From contig HG738136.1 in the NCBI GenBank assembly GCA_000499405.2, positions 1,776,646 through 1,840,645 of the forward strand: a stretch of 64,000 bases of DNA, in the 5' to 3' direction. Numbering within the stretch: the stretch's first letter is position 1; each line of letters opens with the position of its first letter. The position numbers and the translations under genes are program-made. This DNA is from Onchocerca volvulus. Lineage: Eukaryota > Nematoda > Chromadorea > Rhabditida > Onchocercidae. Below the pieces are notes generated by a model that worked only from the letters and a program-made list of their open reading frames with translations, was not told the origin of the DNA and made no database searches. Positions 11,201 through 22,782 of this stretch are shown here, piece by piece.

Positions 11201-13295
11201 TTTGTGATAATATAAAATGAATCGCTATCCATTACTATCATACAAATGATAAGTTTTTTTTTCTTTTTTTGAAACTTTGAATTCCAATCAATTTTTGCAA
11301 TATTTTTCGCCAGTTTTTTTCGTATGTAAGAAAAGAATTTTTTGAAGAAATATGTGATATGATTGATGAAAAAACTTTCCCCTAGAAAATGCATAGAATT
11401 ACATAATTTGTTTATTTATTGTGGTATTTTTAGTAAGTTAATTTGACATAATATGCTAATTTCATTTTGTTAATTACAACGAAGTACTTAAAATATCAGC
11501 AAGATGAAAGGATGCCGACTTTTAATGAACATTTCACGCTAATGTATGATACTTCACTTATATTTACACTTCCTCTTCAAATTTATGCAAAAATGACCCG
11601 AAAAACTAATAATTCTTCAAAAGTTAAGTGATAAAAGGTGAAACAAATATTTGGAAGAGTAATTTCAAATAATTCAACCCCCATAATTCTCTTAAAAATG
11701 AAAAAATTCTAAATAAATAAACATTGATGACAATTAATTATGCGACAAAATGCTGAAGTTATAAATTCAAATTTCTTTTTTTTTTCACTTCACTTCTATT
11801 CCTCCTTATTTAGTTAAATCAACCAAAGTTCACAATTTTAATTTTACATTTTTTGTAATCAATTTTATTGAATAAAATTTAAAAGTAATAATTCAATCTG
11901 AAAATATTCATTACAATTATAAATAGTAATATATATGATTTGATAGATCAGTTTTGCTAGACATCATCTTATCTCATTCAATTCCCTTAGGAAATTTTCA
12001 TTTTTAAATTAATTTTTTTTTCCTTGTTATCTGTAGAAGTAATCAGAAATTAGAGACGGACATTGATGACAAATTGCGCGACAATGTCACTGTTCCCACT
12101 ATCAAAGTTCCGTTTAGAACAAAATCTCCAATTTCAATTTATTCAAATGTCAACAATAATGAATCTCTTATTTTAATTCAATTTTTAAATCTACGAAAGC
12201 CATTCCTATCTGATCCAGTCAGAATTTGAAATTTTGAAATCGTTTCTATTTTTTTTTTTAAAATTTTTCATTGCTAATCATTACTCTCCTAAAATGAAAA
12301 ACAATTTAATTAACCATATAAATCTAATTATCAGTTCTAAATATATATATTTCAGCTTGTCAGTCTGAAAATAAAAAAAAAATTTTCTAATTTCGGAAAA
12401 AAATTAAGAAAAAAAAATTCTCAAAGATTTATACTTGGGAATTTTTATTTATTTATACCTGGAAAAAATTTAATTTCGTATCTATTAATAGAAGAAAAAT
12501 TCGGTTAATTTTTCAAAAATCTTTCTAATAAGATCTATTTAAATGTAGGTGGAAGAAATTGTTTGAAATTACATATAAGCACCATTGGCACCATTTTATC
12601 CCAATCCATCATTTGGAACCTAATTTAAGAGGCACCAAGAAGGTGTGAAATAGGTGTAAAATGAGGAAATGTGTTAAGAATTATTCACAAATAATCATCA
12701 ATCAGATGCCGCTATTTGATTTGACCTTCTTCACGTAATACTTCGAATCCTTTTCCAAAATTCCGACACTTTGTTTATCATTACCGCACTTTCGAATACT
12801 CTCCTTCAAATCATATCATATCAACTTTAATACTTTTCATTAATAATTTTCGGGATGTAATTAATACCTGGATTTTGGGAAATATTGCAATTCCAAGTAC
12901 TTAGAATATTTAGACAATCACTGAAAGTTTTACGAACAATGTGTTTACTATCTATTTTTATCGTTAAATGCGACATTATTACATTTCGAATGATTGCTGA
13001 AAATATTGGAAAATGATATGATGAGCTGTACTTTAATAGCAAAAATCACGGTATTCGAAAAAACTTTCGTCGATTATTCGAATAATTTCAAGTATTGAAA
13101 TTCTAATATTTCGAATCATATCATCAATATTTTCTGTAATCACTATGGGATATAATGGTTGTATAATTCGACCGTTATATCACGTAATGATTACTGAATA
13201 TTCTTCATATTACAAGCAATTATCAGAGAACATCCAGGTGAATTGATCATTGAGTTAAAAAAGTGGATGGCTATTGATAATGTATCTAAAAGATA

Positions 13296-13468
13296 AGAAG
13301 AGAAAACGTGATGTAAACACATCAGTCTATCAAGTTTCCGCTGACTAGAAGAGAAGACGTGATGTAAACACGTCAATTTATCAAGTTTTCGCTGATTAGA
13401 AGGGAAGACGTGACATGTCAATTTGTCCATTGTCAATTAAACACGTCAATTTATAAAGTTTTCGCTGA
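13296..13468. repeat. Minisatellite, 51-base period, three copies
   Basis: Units start at 13296, 13347 and 13398 with AGAAGRGAARACGTGA and contain ACACGTCAATTTATCAAG and TTTTCGCTGATT. The third unit has an internal insertion that repeats the GTCAATT segment. Confidence 0.7.
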
Positions 13469-15289
13469 TTATCTAATTAATTCCAAGTAACTGAAAAAAA
13501 AAAAAAGTCTGCTACGCTTTATCATATTCAGTCCGTTCTTAAAATGTCAACATTTTTTCGTAACGACATTTCTTTCTCCATCTGTTGAATATTTTCTTTT
13601 CATATTTTACTTTATCTTTTCTTGTTAAATGGTTCAGCTAAAACAAATAGCTCATTGTTTCGATGTTGTTTATTCAATTTTGTTTGCAAAATTAGTCAAA
13701 ACTAATCCTCACTGTCAGCCCAATCGGTCTTAGTTTCTTTTCATTTTCTTGTATTACTAACTACCATATGTCACATTACACGAAATATAGCATATGGCAA
13801 TTAATTTTAATTAATCACTCAATGCTAATTTTACAAAATATTTTCTCTAGTACTTATTGAAAAATAAATTGGCTGGGGTTAACTATAGAAAATCTTTCTA
13901 CCTAAAAGAAACTAAATTTTACTGAATTGAAAAAATATTCAAATCCAGCATACTAAAATTAAGCAAATTCTGGGTCACTTTTTTTTTTTATTTTTAATTT
14001 TTAACAATTAGAAATGAAAAAAATCGTGCTGAAAAGGCATGAGAAATATTTGCCAAAGTAAATTCTCGATTTGTTATGCTAATTTAGTTGTCTGAATTAA
14101 GGCGCCGGTTGAACTTATTGACCTCCTGCTGAGCATAAATTGTAATTGACATGTGGGAATGAATGGTATTGCTATTTTTGTTGCTAATATTTTACTTAGG
14201 TGAGATTTTATTAATTGCACCAATTTTAATTTAGGTTAATACATTATTTATAATATTTTATTAATGACCGGAAAGATTAATGCTTTGATTGGCAAAAATA
14301 TGGTATATCTCATTAACAAAATTAATTTTTTTTTTCATTCATTTTAATTACATTTAATTATATCTATTAATTCTGATACATACAATTGCACCATTCGAAA
14401 TATCAATAAAAACTTCTTCGAAAGTGAAATTTTTTTTTTTCAAACTGCTTCATGAATTTCGATATTCGAGATGTTTGTTGATAATATTTTATCCATCTAT
14501 CCACTTATTTGAATTCTTCAATTCCGATCAAAAAGATGAACTTCGTTTTGAATATAAAATGATAATCTTTGAATAATAAATGATTATTATACTCAGTATC
14601 AAGTTCAATCACTCATCAAACTGATTCTAGAAAAAAAAAAAAAAATCAATTTCAAAATCGAAAAAAAAAAATTTTATTAATTCTAAAAAATTCAATTTCA
14701 CCAAGTATTTCCAAATATAATCAAGCATTTCCAAAACTATTATCTCAATTAACTATCTTTTTTTTTTTTCAAATTTTCTCGTTTTATTGATTATTCTTCC
14801 AATCCCTAATGTTTATCAGATATAAATGTTTCAGTTGATTGCAAAACTTATCATCCAATGATTCTTTTGAAAATTTCCACCATTGAAAAAAAATCGATCG
14901 GAATCAATCACTAACTAATAGATCAATCGAATTTAGTATCTAAAAAATATTCAACAATTTCTATGATCGATAGAAAAAAGACAGGTATTTGACGGATTTT
15001 TAGGTAAAATATCTCCTCCATTAGATACGACAATTACTAATCGTTGAATTCTTCCATCTTTTCTCACCTGTTTTGCATAAATTTCTTTTTGTATTACAAC
15101 AAAATAGCTTAATATGTATGCAAAAATACATTCGCTCTTACAGTAATCATTATAATGGATGGATTTGCAGAAAAAAAAAAGAAAAGAAAAAAAAAAAGTT
15201 TGTCTATCTGAATTGAAAAAACTTTCGAACTTCTTCCCTCCTTCGTTCTTTTCCTTAGATTACTATATATTATCTTTCTTCCCATCCAA

Positions 15290-15640
15290 ATCGATCATCA
15301 TTTTTATTTCATCTTTGAATATTGATATCTCATTGTTTCTTATCAAATCAATAAAAAAATATTTGATAGTAAGCAATAGTGATAATACCATTACCGTCTC
15401 TTGACATCCACCATAATGATAATAGCTTATCATGACTTTATTCCATGATAGTAATACCTTATTGTTATAGGATCATTATATATCTTCGATAAAGCGATAA
15501 TATCATTGATCATTATCATTTCATTCCCCAACATCATTATTTCATTAGTTCTTATCAAATCAATGAGTAAATGTTTGATTGGAAGCAATGGTGATAACAT
15601 CATATCTTGATTTTCTTGACACAAACTTGTCATTAATTAT
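15290..15640. repeat. Diverged duplication of a 110-base segment
   Basis: 15310-15410 and 15530-15630 share TCTTATCAAATCAAT, AATATTTGAT/AATGTTTGAT, AGCAATRGTGATAA and TCTTGACA. Between them are ATT/ATC-rich degenerate repeats. Confidence 0.5.
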
Positions 15641-16417
15641 CAGCTTGTTTTTTGCAGCATTTTATATGATAATTATTATTGATTGTGGAATCATTGCATT
15701 CTTCGTAAAATGATGTATTGTTTTTTCTTTTTTTTCAAAATAAATTTAAAATTTTTATACCGATATAGCATGTAGGAAATTTACAAAAGTACAACATAAC
15801 TTTTCCATTTGATATTTCATTTGACCTTTTCCCATCATTGTTCCAATTTTTGTCAAGATATTTAATTAAAATCCAAGTAAATAACAGGTTCAGTTATCCA
15901 TTTTCTCCTTCTGTTTAATTCACCAGACGTAAAGTTCCATTTTTCATTTCATGTCCTAATAAAGGTCAGTCCTTCATTTGAACATTCCCTAATTTGCACT
16001 CCTTATTAATCTTAAAAAGGTCAATTTGTAAACAGTATTACTAAATTAAGTACTTGAAAATAAATCCACCGGAAAAAATCTTGCGAATATTTAACCCTTG
16101 AAATTTCCTATAAATGATCATTATCGTACTGTTTGTGTAGCGGTTTTTTAGTAATCATAAAAACACTTTGTGAAAACTTTCCGCCATTTTATCCAAACAA
16201 AACAAGAATTTGTTGAAATGAAAAATATCCCAATTGCAAAACTTGAAATAAGCAGCAAGAAATTTTCAAATCGAATTAAAAAATATCAATCTAAAAAAGT
16301 AGAAAATTATCGTATTTGAATTGAGGAGTACTTGTATATAAATGATGATCGTTCTTCATTTTCTAATAGGCCAAAGATTATATTCATTAATAAATTTGTT
16401 CATGTAAATTTTTCAAA

Positions 16418-16424
16418 TTTTCAG
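16418..16424 (+). other. Candidate spliced-leader acceptor of F-box gene
   Basis: ATTTTCAG ends nine bases before the ATG at 16434. The open frame upstream of it (ATG at 16332) is AT-rich and unlike coding sequence, so the acceptor decides the start. Confidence 0.5.
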
Positions 16425-16433
16425 ACAATTTTA

Positions 16434-19233
16434 ATGGATGTATCTTTATCACATACATCAATCATACCAATGGTTGAACAAATTGCAACTTCATCAACGT
16501 ACAAAAAATCAACTGATAAATTTAAACGAAATAATTATCAACGACGGTCAATTTGGATTCATGCAAAACGCATCTTTCGAAAACGATTGCTATCGAGAAT
16601 AATCAAAAATAATAAAGCATGCAACATGGAATTAGCATTGAATGTAGAATCCACCGAAGATTGTCAGAAAATAAATTCAGATGCGAATAAAAATTCAGAC
16701 GCAACGCAACGATTGCTAGCTCCCGTATTACTACAAGTTTTTCCGTATCTTGACATTTATGATCGTATACGTCTTCGAAGGGTTAGTTAATCCAACAATC
16801 TGATTTTATTACAATAGCAATTTCAAGACTTCAGAATTTGTTTACATTGATAGATAGATAGATCTATTCCGAAATAAGTGAAATTTCTAATAATAGCGAA
16901 ACGATGAATTTCATGTTAATTTTGATGGCTAATTTTAAGAAATCAAATTTCAACAGCAACTAGTATGTCAAAAAAGCCAAGCGAAACAGAATCAATTAAT
17001 TACCATCTCAATTAATTTTAAAATCTGATGCAATTATATAATGAGTTGAGAAATGAATTGATTTTTCTTATAGCAATCATTATCATCTTTTATATCAAAA
17101 TTGTTTTATTTATACATTAACAATGCGGAAAATTTGATAAGATTTATTAAATATAATCACTACTATGTATTAATTTCATTAAAATTAATCTCAATTATTC
17201 CTCAAAATGAGATTATCTTCATTTAATATTAAAAAAAAAAAAAAACAAAAAGTTTATTTTTTAAACTTACTTTTCAAAAAATAAATTTCCATTTAATTTT
17301 TAAGATAACATTGTATCATTTCTCAATCTTAAATTAGTAAGATAAAAACAAGAAATTTACTTCATTAGGCGTCAAGATACTGTTAAAAGTTTATTTTTTT
17401 AAACTTTCAAAAAATAAGTTTCCATTTAATTTTAAAGATAACATTGTATCATTTCTCAGTCTTAAACTAATAAGATAAAACTAAGAAATTAACTTCATTT
17501 GGCAACAAAATATTGTCATCATCTATTTTACAGGTATGTCGTTTAACGGAAGAAATATTTCATCAAAGTATGATAAGTTTACCACCAATTAAGTTGCAAG
17601 CAGTATCATTGAATAATATCGAAATTTGGACTGATCATTCTGATCTAATCATACAACTCTTAGTGCCTGAATATAATTTTGCAACGGAAACGATCATGGA
17701 CGATATAATAACAATAAAAGATTGGCAAGCTGAATTACTTGTAGAACGGATTGGTACGATTTTTAAATGGAATTAAATGGCCTGAGGCCAAGAATAGAAA
17801 AGTCAAAATGTTGTCTTTTTTTTTCTTTAGGACAATAAAAGACATAAAATTGAGTATTTTTTCTAAGTTTCTCTTGATATTTTACTAGGAGTTTTGAGTG
17901 ATCGCAAATTTCAGTATTCTTCAAATGCGAATTTTCCAACTAATATTAGAAAATAAGTTTAGAAAATAAGGCTTAATTTTAAAGATACCATTGCATCATT
18001 TCTCAATCTAAATCATTAAAACATCAAAATTATTGTTCTCGAGAAAAAAAATTCAAAAATTGAAAAATTTATAGCAAAACGTGTTGACTATATCGAGCAT
18101 CTTTGGTTGGAGACACCAATAAACGGTGAACTATGCAGTGCACTTCTGAAAGGTTTATCAAGAGCAGATTCACTCGAGAATGCACGATGGCGTCAACTCA
18201 AAATGGATAAGATGACAATAGTTGGTAGCGATGATGATGATTGCGATGTGGTTCGTGTCGTCGTACTAAAATTTCAATTTTTTTCGTAAAACTTCTCGAT
18301 TATTTTTGATTCCTTGAATATTTTGATTCGAATTTATTTCATCATTCTTATATAAAAAGCAAATTTTAGATATCAAAAGTTGTGAATCATTTTTCATCAT
18401 CCATTCGTGAATTATGTTTCCGTCATATTTGCATGGATTTTGGTTTGTATTGCGACGAATTTTGGAATGCCATTAAGCAATGCCAACAATTGCGACAATT
18501 TCAGTATCAAACTTGTCACTTGGATAGTTTTTCGCATATGTATCTTCAACAAGCCTTGAGTGGAAAGAATTTGACGTATGTTTGTAATGTTTCATCATGA
18601 TAATTAAGAATTTGACATATCTTCTAGTATTTTATCATGATAATTTAAGAATCTCAATTATGTTGTAATATTTCATCATATAATGTGATGTCGCAATGTT
18701 TCATTACTGATAATTATCATAACAATCGAAAATGATAGTTTAGGAGTTAATGGGGTGAGTGAAAAAAAGAATGAATTCATAAAACCTGATCACAATACCT
18801 GAAAAATGATTGTATATAATTATGAATTCGTAAAATTTAGTAATGCTTGAACAATGAATATACACACACTTATTCATTAATTTCAGAACGCTTGAACTTG
18901 GTGGCATTGAATATCTTTCTTCATCGATTCTTTCAAAAATTTTAGCTAATGCACCGATTCGAAATTTAGCAATTGTTTGTCCTTACATCAAATTTCGCTC
19001 ATATTTACAAGATGGTATCGATAAGACATTGAAAAGACTGGAAACATTACTGATACAGGTTGAATAATTTTAATTTTTTTAGCAACAATATTTCTCATCT
19101 TTTTCTCAGCAATAATATATTACTACAATTGACTTATAACGAAATTTTTTCAATATTTTGGATGAAGAAAAGATCAAACTTAAGAAGTGATATGTTTAAA
19201 TTTACGACTTTCACCTTTTCGTTAACAAATTTT

Positions 19234-19265
<32 letters not shown>

Positions 19266-19279
19266 CCCCTTTTTTTTAA

Positions 19280-19318
<39 letters not shown>

Positions 19319-20479
19319 CAGCGAATATATTACTGTAATTGGCTTGTGATCAGGTTTTCAACATTTTGAATGAGAAAAAGATCAAATTTAAAAAGTGATA
19401 TGGTAAATTTGCGATATTTCGATAATGACAAAATTCTTGCAGTGTACGACGTCATTTGATCTGGACAATTTGACGGAACGTGAATGTGTTATTCAAGTGT
19501 TGCAAGAAATGCCCTATGATGGAGTATTACGAATTATTCATATCAGTGAGAATAATGTTATCCAAGCATCAAGAATTATGAGTTATTGGCTTGAAATTGC
19601 GCGGTCTGTTTTTATGCAAATTTCTTTTTCATCGAAAATAAATAAATAAATAAATGAATAAAATAAAATGAATAATAAATAAATAAAAAAACAAGAAAAA
19701 CGAATAAAAGCGATACTTATGGCTGATAATTATATTCTATCACAAGATGAATATTATATAGTTGATGAAATTGTAAATAGACAAATACATCCGATTAATT
19801 TATTTTGCATTTCTTTTTTGACAAAATTTAAAGCATGGAGAAATTTCAACATTTAGAAAATAATGATGCTATAAATCTTTTCATGAAATTATTAACTGGG
19901 ACTAATTTTATCTTTCAAATTTACCTTTTCATTTACGTTTTTATTTTCATTGAATGAATGAAATGATATTTGGATGAAATATACAGCAAAGTGTTATAAA
20001 ATAAGCATAATTTTGTAAATAAATATAATTTGGTCAAATTTACCCTTTTCATTTTCTGTTCTAATTTTAAGTGAAACGATGAGTAGTATAAAGTTGAAAT
20101 TATCCGGAATTTCACAAAATCGAATTGATCAAGCTATAGGACGATTATTACGAAAATGCAATAATGTTTTCAAAGTAGCATTTAAAGGTTTGCATTTAAA
20201 TTATATGATCTTTAATCAAATGAAAAAAATTAACAAAAATTTTCAATGCGGATACATTTGAAATTTTTGAAGAATTTCGTCTACAATAAAAAAATAACAA
20301 TATTCCCATACAAAAATATTGATCTTCAATCTAATCGAAGATAAAATGATGTATGTACAATTTTAGTTCTTGTCTAGAGAAATTTTTCAGGATCATCATT
20401 GATGTTAACAAGAGGTAAAGGTAATGTATGCATTCTCGACAAATATATGTGGTTTGGCGAAGATGATGGCGATGATTAA
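16434..20479 (+). CDS. F-box protein
   Basis: Eight exons: 16434-16781, 17534-17753, 18075-18250, 18370-18575, 18887-19058, 19443-19603, 20072-20187 and 20391-20479. All phases close, giving 495 residues. F-box proteins recruit substrates to SCF (Skp1-Cullin) ubiquitin ligases. The F-box begins near residue 93 in exon 1 with LLAPVLLQVFPYLDIYDRIR and continues into exon 2 with RLRRVCRLTEEIF. The N-terminal region is basic. The rest is leucine-rich with degenerate repeats such as LTTLELGGIEYLSSSIL and IRELCFRHICMDF, compatible with an LRR-like substrate-binding part, but no clean LRR array can be claimed. The tail is acidic (GEDDGDD). Exon 7 uses a TTTTAAG acceptor. Introns contain a 136-base tandem duplication and very long T runs (19237-19315). 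The specific orthologue is not recognised. Confidence 0.8.
17248..17516. repeat. Tandem duplication (136 bases) in F-box intron 1
   Basis: AAAAGTTTATTTTTTAAACT at 17248 recurs near 17384 and is followed in both units by TTCCATTTAATTTT, AGATAACATTGTATCATTTC and AAGAAATT. A third, partial unit with GATACCATTGCATCATTTCT sits in the next intron near 17980. Confidence 0.7.
19236..19316. repeat. Long T tracts in F-box intron 5
   Basis: Two nearly uninterrupted T runs of roughly 30 bases each, separated by a short C/A interruption. The Phe-rich open frame over them is a translation artefact. Confidence 0.8.
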
Positions 20480-20481
20480 TT

Positions 20482-20500
20482 AATAAAAATCAGAAATAAA
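20482..20500 (+). terminator. Poly(A) signals, F-box gene
   Basis: AATAAA occurs at 20482-20487 and 20495-20500, just after the stop at 20479. A third lies at 20692-20697. Confidence 0.45.
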
Positions 20501-21067
20501 TTTTTATGGAAGTATGGTAAAAAATGTCATGTAAATGAATTAAACTTAATTAATTTTATGTATTGCTTGCATAAAACGTGATAAATGATGGCATCATATG
20601 GTACACAGATAAATTCATTTAAGAACAACTGCGTCAAAAAACAATGATGAGCAAGAATTGGCGCCATCAGTAAAATTCTTAATACCACAAAAATAAATTT
20701 TTCAAAAAATTGAACTTCTATTTTTGGGTTTGTTTATCAAGGATAAACAATTGCAAATACGAAGTAATGATGCATATAACAGAAATATTTGCTGCATCCT
20801 TTTTTATAAATATATATCCGGAATTGTTATAGCCGGAATCCTACAGAATAGTTTCCCTATTATATGTATCCTTGGTAAAATTGATAAATATTATTTTCCA
20901 ATTCAGAATATTGTTTCACCTTTTCATATTAATCAAATTCAATTATATAAAAGCATTCTTTTATAAATAAATATATGTAAAATATAAATTTGAAATTATT
21001 ATAATCGAAACCTATGGAATAGCACCGTATAATGTGCATGCTTTGTGAATATCAGCACAACTCTATT

Positions 21068-21235
21068 CTACATAAATAAAAATATAAATATTCGTTGTTC
21101 AAGATTTTAAATCTCCGAACGTTCTTCAACTAATTGCTTTGAAATTTTGACACAACGTTGCATTCGAATAAGCGCATGTTTCTGTAGAAATATATCTACC
21201 TACTCTTTTTTACCTGTAACATCTGTTACAGATTT
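21068..21235 (+). mobile_element. Helitron-like repeat, copy 2
   Basis: Starts with TCTACATAAATAAAAATATA and contains ATTCGTTGTTCAAGATTTTA, GATTTTAAATCTCCGAACGT, ATTGCTTTGAAATTTTGACA, GTTGCATTCGAATAAGCGCA and the terminal palindromic CTGTAACATCTGTTACAG. It faces the inverted copy at 22060-22235, and the two bound a 1.17-kb segment. Confidence 0.65.
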
Positions 21236-22059
21236 AAAACACGCTTTTTCGATGATATTTCTTTCTCTCCCTCCATCTCTCTCATGTCCTTCTCCTTTAT
21301 TTGGTCTTGATTATGTGGATTTTTTTTTTCATATCGCCTCTTTTTTTCTTCTTTTACTCTCTCCCTCATATCTATGTTTACGTTTTTATTCCCTTCATCC
21401 ATATTATTCGGTCATCATTCATGATGAAAAGGTAAATAGCAAGAAGATATTGGTGAAATTGAAGAAAATGCAATGATGGTAAACAAGGTTAAATAGCTCG
21501 ATCCCTTAGAAAGCCGAGAGATGTCAAATAGCGCCATGAAGTGACGTGACATAGTTTCAAATTGACGATAAGCATGCTTATCTCCAAAACGTTCCAATTC
21601 ACGATAAACAAAGTGAGACCAACTAATCTACAGGTGACATGATGAAGATCTGATAAGGAAGAGCCCCGAAAGAATTTAAAAGGACATGATTTGGAGCTGG
21701 AGTTCAAGTTTAAGTTTGGAGTTCTTAATCGACAAAGCATTAGAAAAACTCGACAATTCAAGATGGCACAACAGTAGCAACAATTCCGACAATTCAGTTG
21801 AGCAGTGACAAAAGACATAATAAACACAAAAGAATAAACAAATGATCAATTTGCCTGGATGTTCTCTGATAATTATTATTTGTTACGATGAATCACTCTT
21901 CCATCAATCGATAAAATCTTTCCGATCTATTGTTGATCCAGCCAAATCACAATAGCAAGAATCAATCTCCAATCAACCAAACTACAAAACCAAATTACAA
22001 ATTATCAAATTTTTTCCCTAAAATTGCAAACATGCGCTTTTTTTTTCTTGCTTTGTTTT
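21236..22059. mobile_element. Internal region between inverted Helitron-like ends
   Basis: Shares AGCCCCGAAAGAATTTAAAA (near 21661) and a following GGAGTTCAAGTTTAAG segment with the internal region of the 44684-46155 element (AGCCCCAAAGAATTTAAAAG near 44932). This identifies it as the same family without helicase sequence. A 112-codon minus frame here has no recognisable domain and overlaps the shared non-coding motif. The region also has a GATAAAATCTTTCC match to the candidate LTR at 42.8 kb. Confidence 0.5.
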
Positions 22060-22235
22060 CCACTTAAAGAGACTGAACGATTGTGACGCGTTCATATAAA
22101 AAAATTTATAAAACATGCATGTGTTCGAATGCAACGTTGTGACAAAAAAAAATTTGAAAGCAATCGATGAGAACTTTCGGAGATTTAAGATTTTGAACAA
22201 ATAAACATTAACATTTTGATTTATATAAACTAGCT
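22060..22235 (-). mobile_element. Helitron-like repeat, copy 3 (inverted)
   Basis: On the minus strand it reads from near 22235 with TATAAATCAAAATGTTAATG, then TTCAAAATCTTAAATCTCCG, CGATTGCTTTCAAATTTTTT and CGTTGCATTCGAACACATGC. It is an inverted partner of copy 2, followed on the right by AACTAGCTCGATCTGATTAC. Confidence 0.65.
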
Positions 22236-22297
22236 CGATCTGATTACGCGTTGTCACAGTAACAAAAAAAAAAAAAAAGCCATTTTACAATTTCAAA

Positions 22298-22500
22298 TAA
22301 AGATATAACTGTGAATATTCGTTGTTTAAGATCTTAAATCTCCAAAAATTCATCACTGTTTGCTTTGAAATTTTGATATAACTTCGCATTTCGATAGGTG
22401 CGTGTTTTTATAGAAGTATAATTTTATCTGTTACACCTGTGATAGGTAAAAGTAAATAGCGAACATTTTTATTCAAATAGACTAGCTGGACCAGACAAGC
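22298..22500 (+). mobile_element. Helitron-like repeat, copy 4
   Basis: Contains AATATTCGTTGTTTAAGATC, TTAAATCTCCAAAAATTCAT, TGCTTTGAAATTTTGATATA and ACACCTGTGATAGGTAAAAG, and ends with ACATTTTTATTCAAATAGAC followed by TAGCTGGACC. Its end is the inverse complement of the start motif, so the unit is a short element with inverted AT-rich termini. Confidence 0.65.
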
Positions 22501-22782
22501 GGAGCGTAACCGGAAAAAGGTAGTATTGATATAAAATGTGCCTAATTAATTAGTGACTGATAAAAACATCAATGCAATCTTTGCTCTTACGAAATACATC
22601 TGGTAATTTATTATAACCTGAAATGGAACAACACATTCGAAATTTAAAATGAGTAAAAGAGTTAATAATGAATTGATGTATTTAATGGAATTTTGCTCAG
22701 TTAGTGTGCAAAATCGATCAGTTTGACTGAAGAGGCACTTGAAAATGCTGCCATTCAATCATTTCAAACAAATGAAATCTAA

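Larger units (their letters stand above)
3780..16420. other. 12.6-kb gene-free region with repeats
   Basis: No exon chain was found between the PRA1-family and F-box genes. The stretch holds tandem duplications, CA-rich tracts, the nested satellite at 6.95-8.28 kb, minisatellites, tetranucleotide runs (TTAA near 5385-5410, AATC near 10972-10987 and 11096-11114), and two GC-richer islands (4715-4880 and 5826-5945). The rest is AT-rich sequence with long A/T homopolymers. Long frames inside it are repeat translations or lack start and splice support. Confidence 0.6.

Noticed and set aside
16332..16433. Upstream ATG of the F-box frame
   Set aside because: An acceptor-like TTTTCAG lies between it and the ATG at 16434, and the preceding codons are not coding-like.
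19060..19338. 92-codon Phe-rich frame
   Set aside because: Translation of long T tracts in an F-box gene intron.
21489..21827. 112-codon minus frame
   Set aside because: Lies over the shared non-coding core of the Helitron-like family; no domain recognised.
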